From the NCBI GenBank assembly GCA_028641055.1, contig CM054061.1, positions 29,251,523 through 29,315,522 of the forward strand: 64,000 bases of DNA, written 5' to 3'. Positions 43,996 to 53,672 of the stretch are shown piece after piece. Numbering within the stretch: the stretch's first letter is position 1; each line of letters opens with the position of its first letter. A program made the position numbers and the translations under genes. This DNA is from Alopecurus myosuroides. Its lineage: Eukaryota; Streptophyta; Magnoliopsida; Poales; Poaceae. A model generated the notes under the pieces. That model saw nothing but the letters and a program-made list of their open reading frames with translations, was not told the origin of the DNA and ran no database searches.

Positions 43996-46900
43996 ATGGC
44001 ACCCAAGAGGCAAGGGAAACAGCCGGCTAAGGCTAAATCCGCGAACTCCATATCAGCCAATTGGGGGAAGTCCTCCGTTACCAAGGCTAAACTGGAGGAG
44101 TTGGTCGAGCTTGGAATTCTTCCTCCGCAGGAATCTATCCGTTGGAGAGTACCAGGCAACGAAACCCGGCCTTCTCCAGCAACGGACGAGGTAATATGTT
44201 TCGCCGAACATGTGACCCGGGGCTTCAGGCCTCCGGGTCACCCTTTCTTTCGTGACGTCCTAGATCACTACAACCTCCGTATTTTCGACATAGGCCCAAA
44301 CTCCGTTCTAAACATCTCCCACTTTATCGTTCTTTCCGAGTCTTACTTGTGCACTCCGCCAAGTTTGGCTCTCTTCGTTGAACTCTTTCAGTGCAAGCCG
44401 TGCCGCGAAAGCGGCGACGGCGCACTTCTTACTTGCGGCGGGGTTTCTATCCAGCGCCGCAAGAACTCCTTGATGCCTCCTATCACTCTCAATTCTCATG
44501 TAAAGCACTGGCAGCTCTCGTACTTCTACTGCCAGGATACCTCCCCTCCCGGCGAAAAGAAGTTGCCGGGTTACTCGGAGGGTCAGCTTGACATTTCCGA
44601 GACTTTCAATGCCTTCGCCCCTGACTCGGACAGGGAGGCTATCTTGCCTTTGCTGGCTAAGATCTCTATCTTATCGGCTCGAGGCCTCGTCGGGCTAAAC
44701 CTGGTGAAGACCTGGGTCAACTTCCGCATCCAGCCAAACTCCATTCGTGAGAAGCTGATGTGTGAATATTCGGGTCAAACCACGGACCCGATTCGATACT
44801 CTACCAGCACCTTCGCCCCTAATGACACGAACAAAACGATCAAGGGTTTTTTAACAGAGAAGCTCGAGGTAATCCGGAACATAGCCGGGTTAGAACCTTT
44901 TACACTCGAGAACCCCGCCCCCGCGGTAAGCTTTCTACCTCTTGATTTTGGATTTTAACAAGCTTACCTTTATCCGCTTTTCTTGACTCAATATTAACCA
45001 TTGCCCTGGCATTTTCACCTCAGGCCGATAATGACTTTTGGACGGTCAACACTCCTCTTAGTTCCGAAGACGCGGAGGAGGAAGACGATGCCGCTAACTC
45101 GGATGAAGGTGCATACTCAATCCCCTCGCACGCATTATATCCTGCCTCCTCTTTTTCCTTATGCTATAACTTTGATATCTTTCAGAACGAGAGGATCAAG
45201 ACGAAGAAGAAGAAGAAACAGACGGCAGGGCGGAGTCCACCAGCGAAGAGGACGAGCCGGAGCCGGCCACCAAAGCCGGATCAAAAAGGAAATCCCAAAG
45301 AATCGCCCTCCAGGTTTTCATTTCATTTCCTTGCCCTTTAATTTTTGCTCTCATAACGTCACTCCGGGGCTAACCTCATCTTCATCCCTTTTGATCATAA
45401 ATGAAGGAGCCGCCCGCGACTAGGCGCCGAGTAACCCGGAACCATCCGGGCGACGAGGCCCTTAACCCGGACACTTCGTCGCCCCCGGCTCGACGCTCTG
45501 GTATTTATCGTACATAGAAACTCTTTCCGGACATTCCTTTGCGACGTAATCCCAAACCTTGCTTGCCATTTTTCAGTCGCTTCCGGGTCTAGCGGCGACT
45601 TCCCTTCGGACTTCCCAGTGAACACCGGGTAAACTCCTTTCCTTGACGTTATACCGAACTTTTATCACCTTTTTCATAACCAAAGATTAACTGCACCCTT
45701 GTACCTTCTACAGAGCCACGGTTGTTATTAGCGACGAAGAGGGCACGGAGGCTGAGGTCCAAGTCGAGAATGAGCCGGCTGATGGCGCATTCACCGCAAC
45801 TGGCGACGAGCAAGCGTCGCCACCGGAGCTGGCTAGGCATGATACCGGGTATCCAATCGCTTCACACGCAGGCGAGAAGGAGAAAGGAGCAGCTTCGAGC
45901 ACGGGAGGGGGACCAGACTCCGACATTCGGATGACCCGGGTGCCACCTCCTGTTACAAGAAAAGCTCCTTTTCCCACTTTCCAGGTACCCGAGTCATCTA
46001 ACTCGGATAACGCTGATTTTAACCAGCTGATGAGCGCTCTTCTCGCCATGAAAGCTTCAGAAGGAAATATCCTAGAGCGTATGGCTGCAGCACATCAGGT
46101 AATCTTACTTGATACTTCTTACTATACATCCAGTCCCCAAGTTCCGAGCATAATTTTCTGTAATTATTCTCGGTACTTCGCATAATAATTTTCTGTAATT
46201 ATTTTCTCAGAAGGAAATATTCTCGTGATATCCGGCTTACAGTTGCACTCATTCTTTGCAGGCGGAGATAACTCAGTCGGATGAAACATTACTTAAAACT
46301 GAGCAGCTCTTGCTTGCGGAAACAAAACGTAGGGAAACCCTTGAAGCGGAGATAAAGACTTTGAAAAAAGATGTCTCCAAATACAAGAACAAATACAATG
46401 CTGCCCAATCCTCGCTGAAGAACCTGTCGACTCAAATTACGGACACTTACCGTATCTTGCTAAGTAAGTTTGTTATTTGCAATTAACTTGCGTATCTCTA
46501 TCTTGCCGTTGTAATAATCAAGATTACTGATATGCTTTTGTGTGTTTCGATTGCAGGTGCTAACCTTGCTGCTCCGGAGGAGAACACCGCTACTCAGGCT
46601 AAAACTCTGAAGACTGTGCTCCGGACATTTTTTGCCGGCACGAAACTTTTGCTGGATGCTATAAAGTGGCCTTCGGAGGTATACCCGGGCGAAGAAAATC
46701 TCATGCAGGCCTTGTCCACAGCGCCTGGATGGATTGAAATATTGAAGCGTTCGTCTTGCCGGATTGGGATGACCCGGGCTTTGACGCTGGCCAAGGCTTA
46801 TTTTCCTAAGCTTGACCCGGCCAAGGTAGTATCCGGGTTCCCAGAATTCAAGGCTGACGGGTCTAAGTTTAAACCCCAGGACTTCAAAGCTATACAATCT

Positions 46901-47224
46901 TCGGTACGTCACTCGGCCACAACTTTGGCAGATAAAATGGATCTAAACACAATTATGAGCTCATATGACTCTGAGGGTAAGGTTATTCTGGTGGAGGCAC
47001 CCCCTCCTTTTGATATGCTGGAAAAGTGGTCGACTGACCTGGCCAGGAGGAAAGAAGAGGCTGCGAAGAGAGAAACCGAACTAGGCGTAAAGCCGTCTAC
47101 CTCAACACCAGCCGTTCCTCCTCCTGTCCGTCCTGACGTGAAGAGTCCGGGTAAAACTGCTGGCAAAGCCAAGGAGCAAGTCCAAGACGAAGACCCGGAG
47201 GACCACTCCCAGGATGCCGAGTAG
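43996..47224 (+). CDS. Antisense accessory gene of element 3 (Transposase_28-like, coiled coil)
   Basis: Exons: 43996-44925, 45024-45108, 45186-45313, 45407-45500, 45577-45628, 45714-46098, 46262-46463, 46557-47224, joined in frame to 847 residues. The order matches element 2: N-terminal putative gypsy-type transposon domain (CFAEHVTRGFRPPGHPFF), Glu-rich linker with one extra residue, coiled coil in exon 7, helical C-terminus. Every intron keeps its GT-AG sites, including the unusual AAG acceptor before 45407. Identical structure in two independent insertions suggests a functioning gene rather than chance frames. Role unknown. Confidence 0.82.
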
Positions 47225-48269
47225 GATGATACCTAGTGCTTTGCGTTTCTCGAGACTGATATGATTTTTAGCGGTGCGCCTGTGCAACATTGATACTGAT
47301 ATTATGACTTTGCGCTTGTTAATTTATGATAACTCTTTGCCTCTCCCGGCTTTTGATAATCTCGATCCTTGTGTTACATGTAAGCTTATTCTCGATATTT
47401 TGAACTCTTGCTTTTGATTCCCTTTTGAGACTCGACTAACCGAGTATCGTAGGTTTTGATAGACGGACTTTTCTTTAAGTCCCCAAGACTCGGAAACTAA
47501 GGTTTACGAGCTTTAGTAGTTAAGCAGTTTGTTTCTGTCTCGAAGTCCCCAGTCCCCATGACCCAAAGTACGAGCTAAGGGGGCGTGGCCTTTCTCTGAT
47601 GACAAACTGCTCTTTACCAAGCTGAAGACCAATAGCTATTCACATAAATACTGAAGTCATGCTTAATACTTGTTGAGTTTCCGGCTATTTGAGCCTTATA
47701 CTCTGCATGGACTTGTGGTTTAGATGACCCTTTTGATTATCTTGTACTGTAAGCCGGCTTTCGCGTGGATACCATGCTGTTACATCTATACGAAAAACAG
47801 GGTCAAGCAAGTCCCATTGGGCTGCATAGTTTGATTGTAATCGTAAGTGAACAGATCATGCCACTTTAGCGCGAGTCACATCGAGCTTAAGTAAGAATAA
47901 TCAAGAAATTTGGCTCCTTTGTCCGGTTATAAGATTGCAGCCGTACCCGTTTTTTCGAGTAATCAGCCCTCATAACTCATAGGCATCAAGGCCGGGTCTC
48001 CGGGTTTGTGATTACTTATTTAAGCACACCAATCCCCGAAGACCTATATGCACGTGACGTATTTCGATGATATTGACGTATTGATAATAACAAGCATTAC
48101 TTACTTGTAACTGAAGCAAAGACCATGATAAGACTCGAGACCATCTTCTTTTATCGATAAAAAATTCTTTTTTGAATCAGCAGGCCGCCTCATTAAAAAC
48201 CTTCCAGTCCCCTTAGGTACCCTGGGTAGGAAAAGAGTGCGTATGAAACCTGCCGTCCATTACACTGCT
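47225..48269. other. Convergent 3' spacer of element 3
   Basis: Counterpart of 23121-24166, nearly identical. Holds the AGTCCCC words and no gene. Confidence 0.6.
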
Positions 48270-51200
48270 TTAGTTATTCTCGAGAATCGGCCTCGCGTTG
48301 GTACGGCCGATGCACATTCTCCATTTGCTAGGCCCTTTCATAATGAGTACCGGATTTGCTAGCCAATCCGGGTATATCGTCCTTGAAGCGTGACCAGCTG
48401 CGGATGGCGGTACGTCTTCTTCTTCCCTGCTAGGAGTTTTGAAAGGATCGCTCCTGATGAAGCCTACCATCTTAGGGTTTTGTTCTGCCCTAACTTTTGC
48501 TTTGTCCCCCTCAGGAGTTGGCTTTTTTGACGTTGTCCTCTCTTCTAGGTCCACCTGAGAACGGTAATGTTTGAGCTCTTCCTTCCTGCAGGCTTGCTCG
48601 GCCATTGCCGCATCTCCCTCATCACATTCAGCTGCTATATCTCGATTTCCGTGTATTGTAATGGTCTTCTTAGGACCCGGGATTTTCAGCTGTAGGTACA
48701 CATAACACGGTCTTGCCATGAACTTGGCATAAGCCGGCCTTCCAAACAATGCATGATAAGGACTGCGCAACTTTACTACCTCAAAGGTAAGCCACTCGAC
48801 TCGGTAATTGTCCTTTGACTCTCCAAAAGCTACTTCCAGTGCCACCTTTCCTTCGGGGCATGCCGAATGACCCGGCACTATCCCGTGAAAAACTGTTGTA
48901 CTCTTTTGCAGCTGCGATTCCTTTAAGCCCATACGCAGAAAAGTTTCCCAGTACAGGATATTGATACTACTTCCTCCATCCATCAAGACTTTTTTCAGCT
49001 CGTAGCCGTTGACCTGTGGTGCCACTACCAAAGCTAAGACTCCCGGGTGATCAACTCTGTCCGGGTGATCCTTCCTGCTCCATGTTACCTCTTGTTCTGA
49101 CCACCTCAAATATCTTGGAACAGCGGAAGAGACCGAATTAACTGCTTGTCTCAGTATCTTCTTATCCTTGTTAGAGCCTCTCGTAGTGTGCACATGATAT
49201 TGACCCAGCTGTTTGGGGTTAGCTTGAAAACCTCCCGCTCCCCCTTGATTGTTACCTTGATTTCCAGCTGGCGGGTTGCCGGCTGGGGGCGGTCCGTTGC
49301 CCAAATTTCCACCTAGGCCCGGGCCTCCTCCTCGGCCTGCACCTCGCATGGCTCTGTTCACTTCCTCGTTCTTCCACCTTTGTAAGTCGGCACATTGCTC
49401 CAATGAATGATTGGCCGGCTTGCCGTTCCTGCTATGCTTCGGGCATGCCATCCTAAATATGTCCCAACTGTTGCTTGGTCTTGGAGGTCCTTGGTAGTGT
49501 CCCCCATTGTGATTTCCAGTATTAAAATTTCCTTCGGATCTAGGTCTTGAAGACCCGGCCTCCGTGTTGGCTACAAACTCGGAATTCCCTTCAAACGGGC
49601 GCTTGTTTTGGCTACTTCCATTATTGTTTGGCGCCGATCCATTGCCGGTTTTCCCACTGCTACTTGTGTTTGCTTTTGCTTTCTTGTCATCAACTTCCTC
49701 CTCTGTGGTATCCGTTGCAGCGTGTTTGTTGCACGCATCCATTAACTCTCCCATCGTAACCTCCGCTGCATTCCTACTAGATTTCATGCGAGTTAGCTTT
49801 TGCACTAAAGGAACATACTTACATGTTTTTGCCATAGCTTGTAGCGCGTCCTTAGGCTGGATATCCGTAGACGAGTGGAGTATCTCCATAACCCGGCGTA
49901 CCCAGCTGCGTGCTGACTCTCCTTTCTTCTGAACGCATCTTTCTAAATCATCAATAGTAAATAACTTTCTGCATGTCCCATGAAAGTGCTTGATAAATGC
50001 GGTCTTTAGCTCCTCCCACGATTTGATCGACTTTTCCGGTAAATTGGTGAACCATAACTTTGCTGCTCCCTCTGACATCATTAAGTACATGAATTTGGCT
50101 TGGAGATTCTCGGATGCGTTGCGAATTGACATTGCCATCTCGTAGCTGCTCAGCCACGTTTCTGGATCCATTGTTGGCTCATAATTTACTACTTTCCCCG
50201 GTTCTTTGAACTTCTCCGGGTAAGGTTCTGCTCTGATATCGTCCGAGAGGCACCTGGGTCCCGCCAGGGTGGTTGGGGCTGGTCTTACTCGGGAAACACG
50301 TGACCCGGCTGGGGGTGCCACGAGGCGTGGCGCCACCGGCAACTCGTGCCCTGCAGACCCGGCTCCGGCTCTTCTGGCCCTGGAACTGTCCACCACCGCC
50401 TGCGCTGCTGATGCTACTGGTACTGTCTGGATACGCGGTGGAGGCGGCATTTGCTGTTGCTCTTCCCTTCGTCGTGCCGCACTTGCTTGGACATTGCCCT
50501 GTTGCTGACTGACGTACGGCGTCCCATGCATTCCGCTTCTATGATCCGGATAATTGGCTTGCTGTGCTACCGCGGTGTGTAGCAGATCGATCGCTCGTCG
50601 GGTTCCTTCTGCATGAGGCGAATCTCCTACAGGAATCTGGTTTAATGCGAGCGTTGCTGCGTACACGTTGTCCATGGGATTGTTGTAATGGCCTGCTGGT
50701 GTGTGGAATCGTGATGGTGGTGGTGGCATGGTATTGCCGGCTGTCACCCCCGTCTGTGGCAAAGGTAACCCGGCTGGCGCGTTTACCGGCTGTGCTCCTG
50801 TTGACGGTCGCGGTATGGTCCCTTGGTTCACCGGTGGAATCGGCTGATCTTGAGGCGTGAACACCAGGGCAGTCGGGTTAATAACCCCTCCTGTTGCCGG
50901 CAGCATAGTTCGGTGCCTTTGGTGCATCCTTGTCGTTTCCTCCCGGAGCCGGGTCTCTCGATCATCCAATTCGCGCTGCCGCGCGGCCATCCCCTGCCTT
51001 TCTGCTTCTACTTGCCTTCTTTGCTGCTCCAATGCACGACGAGCCACGTCCAGGTCTCTTACGCGCTCTGCCGCGTTTTCTGGGGTAATAACTGTGGCCA
51101 GGACTGTGGGGTCCAAGATCAAATTATTATCGAACAGAGCCGGGTGGCGCGGATTCGAGGGGCCCGCCCCCGGTGTCCGGTTTGCTTGGAATCCGAACAT

Positions 51201-51977
51201 ATTTGCGTGTTGCTCCTCGTCTGTTGGGCGACTGGTGACTGACGCCGACTCTCCATCGACCTGGACCAGGACCGGGTTAACCGTTCCTTGCTGCTGGGCC
51301 ACTGCCTGGGCCGCCCCGACTGGCGCCGCGGCTGTATTTTCTTGATTGAGATTGGTCGCGGGAGCCGCATAAACTGCAACCCGGCGCATGATACCCGGGG
51401 TAGACTCGTGCTGTTCTTCCTCGCCGTTTTCCTCCCTGTACCGATCTTCCAGCAAGTCCTTAATGGATGCAATGTCATCCTTTCCATTGCTTGGGTCGCG
51501 CGGAGTCCATGCCGGCTCCTCCGGCTGTTCCCAACGTGTAATAGGCTCCTCTGCCTGGTATGTTGTTCCGACTGACTCTTCTCTATCGGGTTGGGCGTAC
51601 GCAGCCTCCCCTGATACAGGATCAGAAAAATTGTCAGGAATCGAACCAGAGGTACATACCATGCCGATGAAGACGTTGATTCGGCCGATCGTCACGACCG
51701 ATCCAGATTCGAGGCGATCCGACTCAGGCCCCCAGCCGGAATCGTCCACCATCTTCTTTCCTTCGTGGTCGTCGTAGATCTCACCGACGACGAGGTTCTC
51801 CATGCTTTTCCGAGCTTCTCCCGTGATGCAAACACCTTTGGACGCAGGCCCCACGGTGGGCGCCAACTGTCGTGGGATAATCACGGCAGATGTTACCGGG
51901 GGTAACTGATCTTGGGGCAAGTCGACACAGGTATTCGGGAGAGGGTTTAGCTCGAAGGAAGACATGGCGGAAAGCAA
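48270..51977 (-). CDS. Gag-protease polyprotein of element 3, truncated at the start of RT
   Basis: 1,235 codons from the ATG inside the LTR, or 1,177 from the ATG at 51803. Same domain order as in element 2 (coiled coil, gag, CX2HX8HX4C knuckle, protease LMDGGSSINILY) and the same end within RT. The differences are amino-acid substitutions clustered in the N-terminal linker that corresponds to DNA 51080-51490; no stop or frameshift is seen. Confidence 0.9.
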   Translation of the reverse strand: MLSAMSSFELNPLPNTCVDLPQDQLPPVTSAVIIPRQLAPTVGPASKGVCITGEARKSMENLVVGEIYDDHEGKKMVDDSGWGPESDRLESGSVVTIGRINVFIGMVCTSGSIPDNFSDPVSGEAAYAQPDREESVGTTYQAEEPITRWEQPEEPAWTPRDPSNGKDDIASIKDLLEDRYREENGEEEQHESTPGIMRRVAVYAAPATNLNQENTAAAPVGAAQAVAQQQGTVNPVLVQVDGESASVTSRPTDEEQHANMFGFQANRTPGAGPSNPRHPALFDNNLILDPTVLATVITPENAAERVRDLDVARRALEQQRRQVEAERQGMAARQRELDDRETRLREETTRMHQRHRTMLPATGGVINPTALVFTPQDQPIPPVNQGTIPRPSTGAQPVNAPAGLPLPQTGVTAGNTMPPPPSRFHTPAGHYNNPMDNVYAATLALNQIPVGDSPHAEGTRRAIDLLHTAVAQQANYPDHRSGMHGTPYVSQQQGNVQASAARRREEQQQMPPPPRIQTVPVASAAQAVVDSSRARRAGAGSAGHELPVAPRLVAPPAGSRVSRVRPAPTTLAGPRCLSDDIRAEPYPEKFKEPGKVVNYEPTMDPETWLSSYEMAMSIRNASENLQAKFMYLMMSEGAAKLWFTNLPEKSIKSWEELKTAFIKHFHGTCRKLFTIDDLERCVQKKGESARSWVRRVMEILHSSTDIQPKDALQAMAKTCKYVPLVQKLTRMKSSRNAAEVTMGELMDACNKHAATDTTEEEVDDKKAKANTSSSGKTGNGSAPNNNGSSQNKRPFEGNSEFVANTEAGSSRPRSEGNFNTGNHNGGHYQGPPRPSNSWDIFRMACPKHSRNGKPANHSLEQCADLQRWKNEEVNRAMRGAGRGGGPGLGGNLGNGPPPAGNPPAGNQGNNQGGAGGFQANPKQLGQYHVHTTRGSNKDKKILRQAVNSVSSAVPRYLRWSEQEVTWSRKDHPDRVDHPGVLALVVAPQVNGYELKKVLMDGGSSINILYWETFLRMGLKESQLQKSTTVFHGIVPGHSACPEGKVALEVAFGESKDNYRVEWLTFEVVKLRSPYHALFGRPAYAKFMARPCYVYLQLKIPGPKKTITIHGNRDIAAECDEGDAAMAEQACRKEELKHYRSQVDLEERTTSKKPTPEGDKAKVRAEQNPKMVGFIRSDPFKTPSREEEDVPPSAAGHASRTIYPDWLANPVLIMKGPSKWRMCIGRTNARPILENN
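51848..51865 (-). other. Element 3 primer-binding site
   Basis: Minus strand TGGCGCCCACCGTGGGGC, identical to element 2, two bases from the 5' LTR. Confidence 0.8.
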
Positions 51978-52324
51978 TCTAAGAACCGGAAAATAACCCG
52001 CCGGATCTCAATATGAATTATACTGGATACTCGATAACAGGTGTTACAACTATGACTTGAATCTCTCTCAGGCTGAGCCCAGGGGTCGGTTTATATAGCA
52101 CCCATACCCCCCTTGGCTTGCCCTACAAGGCACATCCTGAGCCCTACTCGAACTCTACATACAAACTCTAACTTTCCTTACCGTAACCCACAATCCGGGT
52201 TACAAACATTACAAGCTTTGGGCCTTCCAGAAGTTTCTTTGTCCTTAGCCGGATCCGGTCCAGCCGCCGTTTTGGGCCGAATCACACCTTTGAATTGGTA
52301 TACCGGGTTACTATCCCCTCATCA
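51868..52324 (-). repeat. Element 3, 5' LTR
   Basis: 457 bp; minus-strand TATATAAA box at 52090-52097, where element 2 has TTTATAAA. One base differs from the 3' LTR. Confidence 0.95.
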
Positions 52325-52329
52325 GAGCT

Positions 52330-52980
52330 CGTTGAGTTGTTCTATCTAGAGGAGGAATAAGAAGCTCGTAAGAAACTCTCAGAATGAATATAGTACTGTT
52401 CGTCGTTCCCCGCACAGGAGGTCTAGGGCACCTTATATACTGGTGCCCAGGAACATAGGTACAGGGTACATGCAAAATACACTGTGTCGTAGCACACGCC
52501 GCCCACTACGGTGTCGAAAGTCCAACGTGTGTCACCGCCTGCGCCATCTCTGTTGCCTCTGCCGTAGACAATACATGTCCTCGCCATACCTAGCCAGTGC
52601 TCCCACGAACATTCGCAATCAGCGGTACGGGACTGACCGTTTCTCCTAGTAACTTGAACCTGCACGCCTATACTGTTCTATGATATCTGGGATATTCCCT
52701 TAGCATTGACCTCCATCCGAGATCACACGTACCTCTCCTATCCCGGTTTCTCCAAAACTAACTCGGTTAGCCCGGGCCAATCTCTCTTGCAAAACATTAC
52801 ACCGCAAAGCTTGTTCCGACATACCAAATGTATGTCGGTCAGGTATGCCGTATGTCGGTCCACCTTCACCCTGTCAACACTATGGATACCACTTTATACC
52901 TTCCATGACCCTACCCGGGGTAGCCCCCCCCCCACAATGGACCCAATTTGCAAACTCAAAACCCTATCACCATAATTATT
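52330..52980 (-). repeat. Remnant of an LTR interrupted by element 3
   Basis: Continues 42405-42463. On the minus strand a CCAGTATATAAGG promoter-like box lies near 52431-52443, as in an LTR U3. A C9 tract is at about 52926-52934. No coding frame is recognisable; family unknown. Confidence 0.45.
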
Positions 52981-53672
52981 TTGCTTTAACCAAAATGGAA
53001 AGCCTAATCCAAACACTTTAATTCGTTTTGTGAATTGAATTAAGTTTTCAACCTTAAACCTTATTATTGCATCCACTCCTTTTGCAAATTGAGTGATGTG
53101 ATAGCTCCTGACCAATCCAAGTGAATTCTTGGAACTTCCTTGACAAATATGACCATTTGAGTATGAATCCTTTGAACCCAATCCTTGACCAACCAGTATC
53201 CTTTTTGGTAAATCCAAAATGTAATCACAATAATTCCTTTTGTAAATTGAATTATTGTGATAAACTTTGACCTTTTCCTAACTAACTTGTTTAAACCCTT
53301 TTTGTTATGCTTGTTTGCTTTGTATGCTTTATTCTTTTGTGTGTATGTTTGTGAATTGCTTGTTTATTATTATTTAATTGTATTTTTTAGATTGTATGGA
53401 GAGGAACGTTCTGGTTGTGAAGAGAGTCCGATTTTACATCAACTTCAAAAAGTCAAGTGACACAGATAAAGTACCTATTATTTTCTATATGCATCTTTAG
53501 TAACATGCATGATATGAAAAATCTTTTGTGTGTATCTTATACTATGATATTATCTCAAGTAGTGTGTATCCATCCTTATTGCCATGTTAGTATAGTAGCC
53601 TTTTAGCTTAGTAGAAATGCTTATCTATGCTTTTAAAATGCTATACTTGATGTTGAGAATAAAACTACTACT
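52981..53672 (+). repeat. Long-LTR remnant with a small coding-like exon
   Basis: AT-rich, with degenerate repeats around TTTTG(C/T)(A/G)AATTGA. A TTTTTTTAG acceptor-like site at 53388-53390 is followed by a short frame reading YGEERSGCEESPILHQ, then a TCAAGTGACAC landmark also found at 55240. This looks like the 3' part of an LTR related to the next feature. Confidence 0.4.

Larger units (their letters stand above)
42464..52324 (-). mobile_element. Non-autonomous Tat-lineage retrotransposon, element 3
   Basis: 9,861 bp with 457-bp LTRs differing at one base and perfect GAGCT duplications (42459-42463, 52325-52329). Gene layout and most of the interior match element 2, including the gag-pro frame length and the loss of RT-RH-IN. 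The outer part of the LTR and several internal blocks are clearly more diverged, so the two copies are mosaics. Confidence 0.93.
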
